Below, in pieces: positions 29,127-38,562 of a stretch of DNA of 64,000 nt; the first letter of the stretch is position 1, and every line of letters begins with the position of its first letter. The position numbers were made by a program, and so were the translations under genes. The stretch is from assembly GCF_023555375.1 (NCBI RefSeq), contig NZ_JAJSEE010000001.1:372001-436000 (forward strand), given 5' to 3'. This stretch comes from Guyparkeria hydrothermalis (GTDB taxonomy: Bacteria; Pseudomonadota; Gammaproteobacteria; Halothiobacillales; Halothiobacillaceae). Under the pieces are notes generated by a model. That model was not told the DNA's origin, made no database searches, and saw nothing but the letters and a program-made list of their open reading frames with translations.

Positions 29127-29723
29127 CTATTGCAGCCCGGGCTGGTCGATGAACTCGCGGCATTCGGCCGGGCTCATGTCCTTGGCGCAGCGCTCGGCGC
29201 GATCGACGTTGCGATCCAGGTAATGGTTGTAGAACGCCGGGGCCGCGCCGGTGATCTCGCCGATCCGCTCGCCGTCCGGTGAGAAGAAGAGCACGTAGGG
29301 CACGCCCCGCACGTCCAGCTCGTCGGCGAAGGCCGCCGGCTCCTTCCACTTGCCATCCACGCCGATGAAGCGATCGTCGGAGTCGATCTGCACGCGACGG
29401 ATGATCAGGCGCCCCTGGTAGTCCGGGTCGAGCCGCATCGGGATCAGGAATTCGTCGTCGATCTTCTGGCAGTAGCCGCAGTAGCTCGCGTGGAAGAACA
29501 GCATCATCGGCTTGTCGTGCTTTTGCATCCAGGCGAGATCCGCGGGCAGGTCGGCGAGGTGGTCGACGAAGCGGACCTCCTCGTAGATGGCCATCGTCGA
29601 GTCAGCGGCATCGGCGGCGACCACCGGGGTGACCGCACCCAGCCCGAAGGCCAACAGCAGGGCGGCCAGCGGGCGGCTCAGGGCGGAAAGAAATCGCTGA
29701 GGGAGGTGGCGGGATACGGGCAT
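29127..29723 (-). CDS. Periplasmic thioredoxin-like protein (SoxW/DsbE-like)
   Basis: 198 residues with a signal peptide (about 1-37, ending VVAADA) and a thioredoxin fold. The active site reads FFHASYCGYCQKID near residue 82 (CGYC), and the cis-proline segment is RGVPYVLFFSPDG near 142. CGYC and the inserted region after it resemble SoxW and thiol-disulfide proteins that act on c-type cytochromes or sulfur enzymes. Two extra cysteines (about 181 and 189) lie near the C-terminus. The substrate is unknown. It is divergent from the HD hydrolase gene. Confidence 0.82.
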   Translation of the reverse strand: MPVSRHLPQRFLSALSRPLAALLLAFGLGAVTPVVAADAADSTMAIYEEVRFVDHLADLPADLAWMQKHDKPMMLFFHASYCGYCQKIDDEFLIPMRLDPDYQGRLIIRRVQIDSDDRFIGVDGKWKEPAAFADELDVRGVPYVLFFSPDGERIGEITGAAPAFYNHYLDRNVDRAERCAKDMSPAECREFIDQPGLQ

Positions 29724-29925
29724 GGTGACACTCGCTGGTTGTGTTGGGGCGTATATGCCTGGCACCCACGATACGACCAACCAGCCGCGCAATCCATCGT
29801 GGCACCGTTTCTGAGGCACGCCGGCCCGCAAGCGGGCCAGCCACTTGAGCGCAGCGGGTTGGGCGGGCACACTTGTCGCGCCACGCGCCCCTCTCCCGGA
29901 ACCGCTTCACGATCGTCGCGCCGCC

Positions 29926-30480
29926 ATGACCCCAGCCGATGCCCACCACTTCGCCCAACACCCCTCGCACGTGGTGCGCCGCGCGCTGGCGATCGCGATC
30001 GAGGCACACGCGGGCCAGGTGCGTCGCTACACCCACGAGCCGTTCGTCACGCACCCGATCGCCGTCGCACAGACGGTCCGTCCCTTCCACGGCGACCCGC
30101 TGGTGCTCGCCACCGCCCTGCTCCATGACGTGGTCGAAGACACACCCGTGACCGCCGCCGATCTCGACCGCGAGATGCCCAGCTCGGTGGTGCGCATGGT
30201 GCTTTCGCTGACCAACCCCTCCTCTCCGGACGACGGCGATCGCGCGGCCCGCAAGCGGATCGACCACGACCACGTCGCCCGCGCCGAACCCCGCGCGCAG
30301 ACCATCAAGTACGCCGATGTCTGGCACAACGTGCGGTCGATCGCCCGCCACGATCCCGAGTTCGCGCCCACCTATCTCGCCGAGAAGGTCAGCCTGATCC
30401 GTCGACTCGATCGCGGCCACCCGGTACTGCGCCGGCGTGTCTGGCAATGCCTGGTCGAACTCACATCGCCCGCGTCGTAG
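29926..30480 (+). CDS. Stand-alone SpoT-type HD hydrolase (probable (p)ppGpp hydrolase)
   Basis: 184 residues consisting only of the hydrolase domain of RelA/SpoT proteins. Visible motifs: RRYTHEPFVTHPIAVAQTV near residue 34, the metal-binding His-Asp in LLHDVVEDT near 66, and IKYADVWHNV near 125, matching the K-x-A-D-x-x-H-N motif. There is no synthetase, TGS or ACT domain, so it resembles small alarmone hydrolases of the MESH1 type. The start at 29926 (MTPADAHH) lacks a clear Shine-Dalgarno sequence; an upstream frame to 29845 has no family likeness. Confidence 0.8.
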   Translation: MTPADAHHFAQHPSHVVRRALAIAIEAHAGQVRRYTHEPFVTHPIAVAQTVRPFHGDPLVLATALLHDVVEDTPVTAADLDREMPSSVVRMVLSLTNPSSPDDGDRAARKRIDHDHVARAEPRAQTIKYADVWHNVRSIARHDPEFAPTYLAEKVSLIRRLDRGHPVLRRRVWQCLVELTSPAS

Positions 30481-30484
30481 TCGC

Positions 30485-31609
30485 TTAGCCCACTTCGGCG
30501 AGCATGCGCCGAAAACGCGCCAGCGACAGCGTGAACAGCACCCCGCCGATCGCGGCCAGCGCGAGGAATTGCGGCCAGACCACCTCGAAGCCCGCGCCGC
30601 GGTAGAGCACCGCCTGCGCCATGGCGACGAAGTGCAGGGTCGGGGCGGCCTGCATCAGCAGGTGAACCCAGTCGGGCAGGCTTTCGGCCGGGGTCATGCC
30701 GCCAGAGAGGATCTGCAGCGGCAGCAGTACCAGCAGGATCAGCAACCCGAACTGCGGCATCGATCGGGCGATGGTGGCGAGAAAGATCCCCAGCGAGGTG
30801 GTGGCGAACAGGTGCAGCAACGCGCCGACCAGGAACAGCCACACCGATCCCTGAATGGGGATGGCCAGTAGCCCCTGGACTACCACGGTCAACGAGAAGC
30901 TCGCGGCGAGCAGCACGACCACCGACATCGACCAGATCTTGCTCGCCATGATCTCGAACGGCGTGACCGGCATCACCAGCAGGTGCTCGACCGTGCCGTG
31001 CTCGCGCTCGCGCAGCAGCGCCGCGCCGGTGAGCACGATCGCGAGCATGGTGATGTTGTTGATCAGCTCCATCACGGCACCGAACCGGGCGACCTGCAGC
31101 TCGGGGTTGAACCGCGCCCGCCAGACCAGCTCGACCGGCGGGGACGGCGCCTCGCGGTAGCCGGCGAGAAAGGCATCGATCTCGCCCTGCACGATCGCCT
31201 GGATGTGACCGCTACCGACGAAGGCCTGACTCATGCGGGTGGCATCGACGTTCAACTGGATGGCCGGGCTCCGGCCGGCGAGCACGTCGCGCTGGAAGCC
31301 GGCCGGGATGTGCAGGGCGAAGGTGTCGAGCCCGGCGTCCATGCGCGCGTCCATTTCGACGGCGGAAATAAAGCGCGGCGGCAGGAACGACGGCGGGTAG
31401 AAGGCATCGGCGATGCGCAGCGACAGCGGCGAGCGGTCCTCGTCGACGATCGCGATCGGGGCCTTGTTGAGCGTCTCGGGCATGGCGGTGGCCGCCGTGT
31501 AGATCGCCAGCGAGAAGGCGAACACGATCAGCACCAGCATGATGGTGTCCCGCCACAGGCTGCGGAACTCCTTCAGCCCCAGATACCAGATGTTGCTTCC
31601 CATCCGCAT
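30485..31609 (-). CDS. ABC-2 type permease (YhhJ-like)
   Basis: 374-residue inner-membrane subunit: one N-terminal helix (about 24-44), a large periplasmic region (about 45-175), then five helices (about 180-365). The sequence matches the pattern of YhhJ/YbhR-type ABC-2 exporters. It begins nine bases after the rbbA-like gene stops and is the last of three genes equivalent to yhiI-rbbA-yhhJ. GGGAG precedes the ATG. The substrate is unknown. Confidence 0.88.
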   Translation of the reverse strand: MRMGSNIWYLGLKEFRSLWRDTIMLVLIVFAFSLAIYTAATAMPETLNKAPIAIVDEDRSPLSLRIADAFYPPSFLPPRFISAVEMDARMDAGLDTFALHIPAGFQRDVLAGRSPAIQLNVDATRMSQAFVGSGHIQAIVQGEIDAFLAGYREAPSPPVELVWRARFNPELQVARFGAVMELINNITMLAIVLTGAALLREREHGTVEHLLVMPVTPFEIMASKIWSMSVVVLLAASFSLTVVVQGLLAIPIQGSVWLFLVGALLHLFATTSLGIFLATIARSMPQFGLLILLVLLPLQILSGGMTPAESLPDWVHLLMQAAPTLHFVAMAQAVLYRGAGFEVVWPQFLALAAIGGVLFTLSLARFRRMLAEVG

Positions 31610-31618
31610 AGAGGCTCC

Positions 31619-34378
31619 CTAACGCTCCTGTCGCCTAAGCAGCAGGGTGGCGATCGCGATCAGCACCGGACCGGCCAGCAGCAGGGGCAGGAAGGCCCCG
31701 GCCAGGTCCTCGAAACCCAGCGCCTTGGAGAAGGTCCCGCGCGCGATGGTCACGAAATGCGTGGCCGGGAAGACCTGCCCGATCACCGCGCCCATCCCTT
31801 CCAGCGCCGTGACCGGGTCGATCAGCCCCGAGTACTGCGTCGAGGGGATCATGGTGAGGATCGACGTGCCGAAGATCGCCGCCAGCTGGCTTTTCACGAA
31901 CGTCGAGATCAACAGCCCCAACGCGGTCGAGGCGAACACGTACAGCACCGCGGCCAGGCTCAGGGCGAGGAAGCTGCCGGTGATGGGCACGCCGAAGACG
32001 ACCACCGCCAGGGCGACCAGCAACAGGTAATTGCCCATCGCCAGCACGACGTAGGGCAACTGCTTGCCCAGGAGGAATTCCAGGCGCGTGACCGGGGTGA
32101 CGTAGAAGTTCACGATCGACCCCAGCTCCTTCTCGCGCACCACGGACAAGGCGCTGAGGATCGCGGGGATCAGCATCAGCAGCAGCGGGATCATCGCCGG
32201 CACCATCGCCGGCAGGCTTTTCACGTCGGGGTTGTAGCGAAAGCGTGTCTCGATGGACGCGGCACCAGCCAACGCCGCCTCGCCCACCGACTCGCGCGCC
32301 CGCATGGCCAGCCAGTGCTGGTGCATGCCCTGGGCGTAGCCGGCCAGGGTCTCCGCGCGGGTGGGCATGGCGCCATCCACCCAGGCGCCCACCTCGACCG
32401 GCGCGCCCCGGGCGATGTCGCGCGCAAAGCCGGGCGGGATCTCGATCACCATGCCCAGTTCGCCCGAGCGCATGCGCCGGTCGAGTTCCGCGTAGCTTGC
32501 CACCGGCGGGTGCTCGATGAAGTACCGCGAGCCGGACAGGCCGGCGATGTAATCCCGGCTGACGGTGGTGTTGTCGCGATCGAGTACCGCGAAGGACAGG
32601 TCGTCGACGTCCATGTTCATGCCGTAGCCCAGCACCAGCATCAGCAGCACGGTGCCCAGCGCGGCCAGTGTCAGGCGGATCGGGTCGCGCGTGAGCTCTC
32701 GCCCTTCCCGGTGGGCGTAGGCGGCCAGGCGCCGCGCACTGAACACGCCGTGGCGGGGGGGCGACCGCCTGCCCGCGAGTTCCGCCGGGCGCTCGCCGCT
32801 GCCGCGGGTTTCCCGGTTACGCGGCACTGTGGGTTCCTCGTTCTCGGCGGCGCCCTCGAGGTAGTCGATGAACGCGGCCTCGAGGTCGGCCGCGCCACGC
32901 GAGGCGATCACCTCCTCGGGCGTGCCGGTGACCAGCACCCGCCCGGCGTGCATCAGCGAGAGCCGGTCGCAGCGCTCGGCCTCGTTCATGAAGTGCGTCG
33001 AGATGAAGATGGTGACCTGCTCCTCGCGGGCCAGCTCGATCAGGATGCGCCAGAAGGCATCGCGGGCGATCGGATCGACGCCGGAGGTCGGCTCGTCGAG
33101 GATCAGGATCTCGGGCTCGTGTACCAGTGCCACGGCCAGCGACAATCGCTGGCGCTCGCCCAGGGGCAGTTCGTCCGGCAACGCGTCCATCACGCGGTCG
33201 AGGCCGAAACGGCTCGCCACCGCGGCGACCCGCGCGTCGAGGGCCGATCGATCGAGGCCAAACAGCCGGGCATGCAGTTCGAGGTTCTGGCGGACGCTCA
33301 GCTCGCCGTAGAGCGAAAAGCCCTGGGTCATGTAGCCGACCCGGTGGCGGGTGGCCAGATCGTGCGGGTCGAGGCGATGCCCGAGCAGTCGCGCCTCGCC
33401 CTCGCTTGCCGGCAGGAGACCGGTGAGCATCTTCATGGTGGTGGTCTTGCCGCAGCCGTTCGAGCCGACGAAACCGAAGATCTCGCCGCGCGGAATGGAG
33501 AAGCTGACGTCCTCGACCGCGGTGAAGGTGCCGAAGCGCTTGGTCAGGCCCCTCGCCTCGATCGCCACCGGGGCGGTTCGGGCATCCGGGTGCGCGCTGT
33601 GGTCGACCGGTCGATGCTCATGTTGCTCGGCCGCCGGCAGCAGCGAGATGAAGGCCGACTCGAGCGTCTCCTGCCCGGTGCGCTCGAGCAGCGTCGCCGG
33701 CTCGCCCGTCGCCAGCACCCGACCGGCATTCATCGCCACCAGGCAATCGAAACGCTCGGCCTCCTCCATGTAGGCGGTGGCCACCAGCACACTCATGCCG
33801 TCGTGCTCGGCGCGGATGCGCTCGATCAGGCGCCAGAACTGGCGACGCGAGAGCGGGTCGACGCCGGTGGTCGGCTCGTCGAGGATCAGCAGGTCCGGTG
33901 AGTGGATCAGCGCACAGCACAGCCCCAGCTTCTGCTTCATGCCGCCGGAGAGCTTGCCCACCGGCCGGTCGGCGAACGGGGCCAGGCCGGTGGCCTGCAG
34001 CAACTCGTCGATCCGTCGCCGGCGCTCGGCCCGGGCGTGCCCGAACAGGCCGCCGAAGAAATCGACGTTCTCGAACACCGATAACGTGGGGTAGAGGTTG
34101 CGACCCAGCCCCTGCGGCATGTAGGCAATGCGCGGGCTGACCTGCCCACGAAAGCGCGCCCGCCCGATGTCGCCACCGAGCACCTCGATCGTCCCGGACT
34201 GGATCGCGCGGGCCCCGGCGACCAGCGCGAGCAGGCTGGACTTGCCCACGCCGTCCGGTCCGATCAGGCCGACCATCTGCCCGGCGGGGATGTCGAGGTC
34301 GACCCCGTCGAGCGCCACCGTCTCGCCGTAGCGCAGCCCGACCCCGCGCAGGCGGGCGACCGGTGCGGGGCTTACCAT
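31619..34378 (-). CDS. rbbA: RbbA-like ABC transporter, two ATPase domains fused to a permease
   Basis: 919-residue fusion. ABC domain 1 (about 8-235): Walker [10 protein letters not shown], signature LSGGMKQKL, Walker [17 protein letters not shown] domain 2 (about 265-490): Walker [10 protein letters not shown], signature [10 protein letters not shown], Walker [14 protein letters not shown]; the changed second signature is also typical of E. coli RbbA. The ABC-2 permease half (about 545-915) has one helix, a periplasmic domain and five helices. RbbA was described as a ribosome-associated ATPase, but the operon context says exporter. It overlaps the HlyD-like gene by one base. Confidence 0.9.
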   Translation of the reverse strand: MVSPAPVARLRGVGLRYGETVALDGVDLDIPAGQMVGLIGPDGVGKSSLLALVAGARAIQSGTIEVLGGDIGRARFRGQVSPRIAYMPQGLGRNLYPTLSVFENVDFFGGLFGHARAERRRRIDELLQATGLAPFADRPVGKLSGGMKQKLGLCCALIHSPDLLILDEPTTGVDPLSRRQFWRLIERIRAEHDGMSVLVATAYMEEAERFDCLVAMNAGRVLATGEPATLLERTGQETLESAFISLLPAAEQHEHRPVDHSAHPDARTAPVAIEARGLTKRFGTFTAVEDVSFSIPRGEIFGFVGSNGCGKTTTMKMLTGLLPASEGEARLLGHRLDPHDLATRHRVGYMTQGFSLYGELSVRQNLELHARLFGLDRSALDARVAAVASRFGLDRVMDALPDELPLGERQRLSLAVALVHEPEILILDEPTSGVDPIARDAFWRILIELAREEQVTIFISTHFMNEAERCDRLSLMHAGRVLVTGTPEEVIASRGAADLEAAFIDYLEGAAENEEPTVPRNRETRGSGERPAELAGRRSPPRHGVFSARRLAAYAHREGRELTRDPIRLTLAALGTVLLMLVLGYGMNMDVDDLSFAVLDRDNTTVSRDYIAGLSGSRYFIEHPPVASYAELDRRMRSGELGMVIEIPPGFARDIARGAPVEVGAWVDGAMPTRAETLAGYAQGMHQHWLAMRARESVGEAALAGAASIETRFRYNPDVKSLPAMVPAMIPLLLMLIPAILSALSVVREKELGSIVNFYVTPVTRLEFLLGKQLPYVVLAMGNYLLLVALAVVVFGVPITGSFLALSLAAVLYVFASTALGLLISTFVKSQLAAIFGTSILTMIPSTQYSGLIDPVTALEGMGAVIGQVFPATHFVTIARGTFSKALGFEDLAGAFLPLLLAGPVLIAIATLLLRRQER

Positions 34379-35454
34379 CAGTCGGGCACCCGTATCGCCA
34401 GGTGCTCGGGCCAGGGCTGATCGTCGTCATAGCGCACCCAGGCCACCCCCGGCAGGCCGGTCTTGACCTGCACGATGTAGCGCTCGAGCAGGTCGACCGG
34501 CAGGCGGGCACGCACGCGGAACATCAGCTTCTGGCGCTCCTCGCGGGTCTCGACCGTCTTGGGGGTGAACTGCGCCACGTCGCTGATGAACGAGATGCGG
34601 GCGGGAATGACGTACTGCGGGGCGGCGTCGATTACCAGGCGGGCCTCGGCGCCGATGGCAATCCGGCCGACCACGTCGGTGGGCAGAAAGAACGTCATGT
34701 AGACGTCCTTGAGGTCGATCATGTTCATCACCCGGCCGCCGGCACCGACCACCTCGCCCGGCTGGGCGACGAGATACTGGATGCGTCCGTCGCGCGGGGC
34801 ATACAGGGTGCTGTCGGCGATGTCCGCCTCGATGCGCTCGATGGTCGCCCGCGCGGCGGCGACGGCCTCCTCGGCCCCGACCACCTGTGCCCGCGCGGTC
34901 GCGATCGCCGCATCGGCCGCGGCAATCTGGGCACGCGCGGCACTGACCGCGGCCGCCGCGCCCTTCACCCGGGCCTCGTCGTTGTCCACCTCCTGGCGGG
35001 AGACCGAGCCGCTCTTGACCAGCTGCGAGGTGCGCGCCAGGCGCTTTTCCGCGATGTCGAGCTCGGCCTGCCGCTGGGCCAGCAGGGATTCGGCCGCGGC
35101 CCGTTCCGCCTCGCGCAGGATCACCTGGCTGCGAGCGGTCACCACGTCGCTGCTCGCCTGGCGCAGGTGCGCCTGCGCCTGATGGAGCTCGGCCTCGAGC
35201 GTGCTGGTGTCCAGAGTCGCGACCGGCTGACCGGTGGTGACGAACTCGCCCTCCTCGACCCGGATCGATTCGACGCGCCCCGGCACCTTGGCCGCGATAT
35301 CGATCTCGACCGCCTCGATCCGCCCGTTGCCGCTGGCAAGACCGGGGTGATCCTCGACCACCGTCAGCTGCTGGTAGGCCCACCAGCCGACAAAGCCCAC
35401 CACCAGGGCGATGGCGGCCATCCGAATCATCCAGCGGCGGCGGATCGGGGACAT
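34378..35454 (-). CDS. HlyD-family membrane fusion protein (YhiI-like)
   Basis: 358 residues: one N-terminal helix (about 9-29), a lipoyl/barrel-sandwich domain (about 42-78 and 205-240, [19 protein letters not shown] and [19 protein letters not shown]), a long alpha-helical coiled-coil hairpin rich in Ala, Glu and Arg (about 85-200), and a beta-barrel domain to the C-terminus. It links the RbbA/YhhJ exporter to the outer membrane. The ATG at 35454 follows AAGGAG; the longer upstream frame to 36135 is antisense to the GGDEF gene and is rejected. Confidence 0.9.
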   Translation of the reverse strand: MSPIRRRWMIRMAAIALVVGFVGWWAYQQLTVVEDHPGLASGNGRIEAVEIDIAAKVPGRVESIRVEEGEFVTTGQPVATLDTSTLEAELHQAQAHLRQASSDVVTARSQVILREAERAAAESLLAQRQAELDIAEKRLARTSQLVKSGSVSRQEVDNDEARVKGAAAAVSAARAQIAAADAAIATARAQVVGAEEAVAAARATIERIEADIADSTLYAPRDGRIQYLVAQPGEVVGAGGRVMNMIDLKDVYMTFFLPTDVVGRIAIGAEARLVIDAAPQYVIPARISFISDVAQFTPKTVETREERQKLMFRVRARLPVDLLERYIVQVKTGLPGVAWVRYDDDQPWPEHLAIRVPD

Positions 35455-35676
35455 GTTTCGGGCTCCTTGTCCGGGGATCGACGTGACCCGTCCATCATGC
35501 GCCAGCCGGCCGCCGACGAAAAGCCCCGCAGGTCCGCTTGAAGCCGCAGCATGACGGGCCATGGGGGCAATCGACTTTCCTGCTTTATTCCGGGTGTCAT
35601 ACTGGGGTAAATTGGCGCGAAAAACGGTTCGTCGAGCTATCGATGACCAGCGGGCACGATTTTCCGGGGACATGAC

Positions 35677-37065
35677 ATGGCGGAGTCTGGCGACTTCTAC
35701 CGCAAGAGCTACGAGCGCATGCTCCGGGAATTCACCCGCCTGGAGGACCACGACCTGCGCCTGGTCAAGCTGTTCAAGCTGACCGTCAGTCGCACGCTGA
35801 TCGCGGTGGAGAAGGCCTACCCGAGCCTCGTGCCGCTGTGCAATCGCATCCGCAGCCACGTCAGCCGCCAGGCCGATGCCGACTTTCCGCTCGACCGCCT
35901 GCAGGTGGACATCGAGCAGCTCTCCGAGCAGCTGCGCAAGCTGGAAAGCGGCCACGAGCCAGCCAGCGACGACGCCCAGGAGCGGCCCGACAACTCGCGC
36001 GCCGAGTACCAGCGCAAGCTGTTCGTGCGCGAGTTCATCCCGCAGATGCTCGAGGGCATCGCCTTTATCGGGCCGCTGGAGAGCCATCGGCGCCAGCTGC
36101 TCGAGGCGATCGCCGCCCACCAGTTCGATGCCCACCCCAGCCTGCTGATCGATCGCACCGTGGCGCTGATCAACGAGATGCGCCAGATGATCGAGCAGGA
36201 GAAGACCGAGCTCACCCTGTTCCTCGACGAGATCAAGTCATCGGTGCAGAAGATCGAGGAGGACGCCTTCCACCAGGGCAAGCAGGCCGAGGAGCGCCGC
36301 GGCAAGCTCCGGCGCTTCGACAACATGCTCGGGCGCACCGTCGGCAAGCTCAAGAAGGAGATCGAGCAGGCCGAGGACATCGAGACCATCAAGCAGACGG
36401 TGCGCGACCAGATCGAGCAGCTGCACGGCAAGGTACGCGAATTCCACGAGACCGAGGGCCGGCGACTGGCCGAGTTCGAGAGCCAGAACCTGCGCCTGCG
36501 CGGCTACCTGACCACGGTGATCAAGCGTGCGCAGATGCACGAGAACAAGCTCAAGGAGAAATGCGCGGACCGCAATCGCTGCATGCTCACCGCCCTGCCC
36601 AACGCCTTTGCCTTCGAGCAGCAGCTGCGCATGGAGCTGGCGCGACTGCGTCCGGGCCGCCCGCCGATCTCGATGCTGTTCGTCGACATCGACCACCTCA
36701 AGACGATCGTCAAGAGCGACGGTCAGCAGACCGCCGACAAGATCCTGATCGTGCTGGTGCAGACGATCTCGCGGATGATCCACTACAGCGACTACTTCGC
36801 CCGCATCGGCATCGACGAGTTCGCCATCCTCTTGAAGGAACAGGACGGGGATGCGGCCATGGAACTGGCCGAGGCGATCCGGGCGCGCGTGATGCGCACG
36901 CGACTGCGCCATGGCGCCAAGAGCCTGTCGCTCACGCTGTCCTGCGGCGTGACCGAACTGGAGGTCGGCCAGACCTCCGAGGAGGCCTACCGCCACGCGC
37001 TCGAGGCGCTGCAACACGCCAAGACCCTGGGCGGCAACCGCTGCCAGCGGATCGGCCCGCGCTAG
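35677..37065 (+). CDS. Coiled-coil protein with degenerate GGDEF domain
   Basis: 462-residue soluble protein. The N-terminal 290 residues are predicted to be almost wholly helical and coiled-coil (heptad-like Glu/Lys/Leu stretches, for example about 185-290). The C-terminal GGDEF domain (about 305-460) has the signature ARIGIDEFAILL, where the second Gly is Ile; the usual DxLTGLxNR reads LTALPNAF, and the Asn and Asp that bind the guanine and metal are replaced in FVDIDHLKTIVKSDGQQTADK. Cyclase activity is therefore doubtful; it may bind c-di-GMP or act by oligomerisation. No membrane segment. Confidence 0.85.
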   Translation: MAESGDFYRKSYERMLREFTRLEDHDLRLVKLFKLTVSRTLIAVEKAYPSLVPLCNRIRSHVSRQADADFPLDRLQVDIEQLSEQLRKLESGHEPASDDAQERPDNSRAEYQRKLFVREFIPQMLEGIAFIGPLESHRRQLLEAIAAHQFDAHPSLLIDRTVALINEMRQMIEQEKTELTLFLDEIKSSVQKIEEDAFHQGKQAEERRGKLRRFDNMLGRTVGKLKKEIEQAEDIETIKQTVRDQIEQLHGKVREFHETEGRRLAEFESQNLRLRGYLTTVIKRAQMHENKLKEKCADRNRCMLTALPNAFAFEQQLRMELARLRPGRPPISMLFVDIDHLKTIVKSDGQQTADKILIVLVQTISRMIHYSDYFARIGIDEFAILLKEQDGDAAMELAEAIRARVMRTRLRHGAKSLSLTLSCGVTELEVGQTSEEAYRHALEALQHAKTLGGNRCQRIGPR

Positions 37066-37086
37066 GGAACCGGAGATCTCCCGGCG

Positions 37087-37986
37087 TCAGTCCCAGCCCT
37101 TGCGGTGCGCCACCTCGGGGTTGAGCAGGCAAATCTGCTGGATCAATGGGTCGGGGTGTTCGCGCTCGGGCTCGATCTGCATCAGGCGCAGCAGGTAGGG
37201 CAGCAACGCCCGACGCACGCTCACCCGCCGCTCGCCGTCGACCATGCCGTAATCCGCGGCGATCACCGCCTGCTGGGCCGCGGGCAGCTCCGGGTGCACG
37301 CCCACGCGCAACACCACCTCCTCGAACCAGTCGCCATCCGCATCGCGCGGTGCGCCCGGTCGATCCGGCAGCGATTCGGCGTTCGCCATCCGCGCCAGTA
37401 CGAAGTCGCGATATTCCTCGTGCTCGTGACTGAACGCCCTCAGGTGCCAGCGAAAGCCGCTGAACACCAGCGTGTGCGGCGAGAGCTCGATCGGGCGCGG
37501 CTCGGGACGCCGCATGGACTGGTAGTCCACCCGCAAGCGATGCCCGTTGCTGGCCGCCGCCGAGACCGCCCGCAGGATGTCGAGATCCAGCTCGCGCTCG
37601 AGCGGGCGCAGCAATTCCACGTTCGGCCCGGCCGCCGCCAGTGCGACCACCGGCCGATCCGCCCCCGGCAAGGCGCCCAGCACGTCCAGCAGCTCCGAGG
37701 TCCGCCCCGACAACAGCCGCGCGGCGAAGTGTTCGCCCGGCTCGTAATACTTCTGGGAGCGGTTGTAGACGAGGTTGCCCGGGGCGAGCGCCTGGTAGAC
37801 GGCGAAGTCCTTGGAGGCCTGCGCGCGGCTGATGCCGAAGGTCTCGGTCAGCGCCTGGGTGCGTAGCCAGCCATTGAGCAGCAGGGTGCATTCGAGCAGC
37901 TTGAGACGCTGGCGCAGGTCCCACTTGAGGTCGTCGATGGCCGGATCGGGGGCCGGATCAGTCATAAGGGGCGTCGCGATAGTCAT
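37087..37986 (-). CDS. WYL-domain transcriptional regulator, BrxR/CapW-like
   Basis: 299 residues: an N-terminal winged helix (about 20-90, TFGISRAQASKDFAVYQ followed by PGNLVYNRSQKYYEP), a WYL domain (about 125-215, with LVFSGFRWHLRAFSHEHEEY and RDFVLAR) and a C-terminal WCX-like part (about 220-299). This order and the PGNL-Y-R-S-K-Y pattern are those of BrxR and CapW, repressors of BREX and CBASS phage-defence loci. No defence genes are adjacent. It is divergent from a 104-residue unknown gene. The ATG at 37986 follows GGAG at 10 bases. Confidence 0.82.
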   Translation of the reverse strand: MTIATPLMTDPAPDPAIDDLKWDLRQRLKLLECTLLLNGWLRTQALTETFGISRAQASKDFAVYQALAPGNLVYNRSQKYYEPGEHFAARLLSGRTSELLDVLGALPGADRPVVALAAAGPNVELLRPLERELDLDILRAVSAAASNGHRLRVDYQSMRRPEPRPIELSPHTLVFSGFRWHLRAFSHEHEEYRDFVLARMANAESLPDRPGAPRDADGDWFEEVVLRVGVHPELPAAQQAVIAADYGMVDGERRVSVRRALLPYLLRLMQIEPEREHPDPLIQQICLLNPEVAHRKGWD

Positions 37987-38040
37987 GGTTCCCATTCTCC
38001 GCCCACCCGACGGTATGTCAATAAAAATGACGCGAGTTTG

Positions 38041-38092
38041 TTGACACGTCCAAATTGTGTGCATACTATCTGGACATGCCTAGTTTGTAGGC
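38041..38092 (+). promoter_or_regulatory. Strong sigma-70 promoter with operator-like repeats
   Basis: TTGACA (38041-38046), a 17-base spacer and TACTAT (38064-38069) form the best promoter in the window. An inverted repeat GTCCA/TGGAC (38048-38052, 38071-38075) brackets the -10, and a second one, GCCTA-GTTTG-TAGGC (38078-38092), covers the expected start site. This is a typical layout for repression, most simply by the divergent WYL regulator. Confidence 0.7.
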
Positions 38093-38114
38093 AGTCAACG
38101 AAAGGAGCACCGCC

Positions 38115-38429
38115 ATGCAGACCTACCACGACGACGTGATCGATTTCTGGGCCAACATCTTCCGCGCCTGCCGACTGTCGACCACCGGGCTCGACCTGGA
38201 GACCTTCCTCGAGGCCCCCGCCCAGCACCTGGAACGACTGGGCCTGTCGGATGCCGTCGAGATGCTCGCCGGCGGCCACCTGCCGCTGCTGCCCGAACAG
38301 GCCGCGGTGCGTCGCGAGATCGACGCCCGCTTCCCCCACGCCCCCGCAATCAACCCGGTGCCGCAGTCAGCGGCCACCCGGGCGGGCGCCTTTCTCCCGC
38401 CACCGACCTTCCTCGCCACCGCGAGCTGA
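38115..38429 (+). CDS. Protein of unknown function divergent from WYL regulator
   Basis: 104 residues, start MQTYHDDVIDFW, preceded by AAAGGAG. The N-terminal 75 residues look helical; the C-terminus is Pro/Ala-rich (about 76-104). No signal peptide, membrane helix, cysteine pair or known domain is recognised. It has a near-consensus promoter with repeats that could bind the neighbouring regulator. The next gene on the strand is 133 bases away. Confidence 0.75.
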   Translation: MQTYHDDVIDFWANIFRACRLSTTGLDLETFLEAPAQHLERLGLSDAVEMLAGGHLPLLPEQAAVRREIDARFPHAPAINPVPQSAATRAGAFLPPPTFLATAS

Positions 38430-38562
38430 TCACGGCCCTCGCCTCGCCGACGGGGCAATTAGTCTCCGCGGCGTCGCCGGGCCGCATCCGCTGGACGGTC
38501 GGGCTCGCGTATAGTTGGGTGACTGTCACCCACGCCCGAACCGAGAGCCTGACCCGAGAGCA

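Noticed and set aside
30983-33901. 972-codon plus-strand frame opposite yhhJ and rbbA
   Set aside because: Mirror frame of the ABC transporter genes, with repetitive His/Arg/Gln composition and no recognisable motif.
35455-36135. N-terminal extension of the HlyD-like protein
   Set aside because: It is antisense to the coiled-coil GGDEF gene and would hide the membrane anchor; AAGGAG supports the start at 35454.
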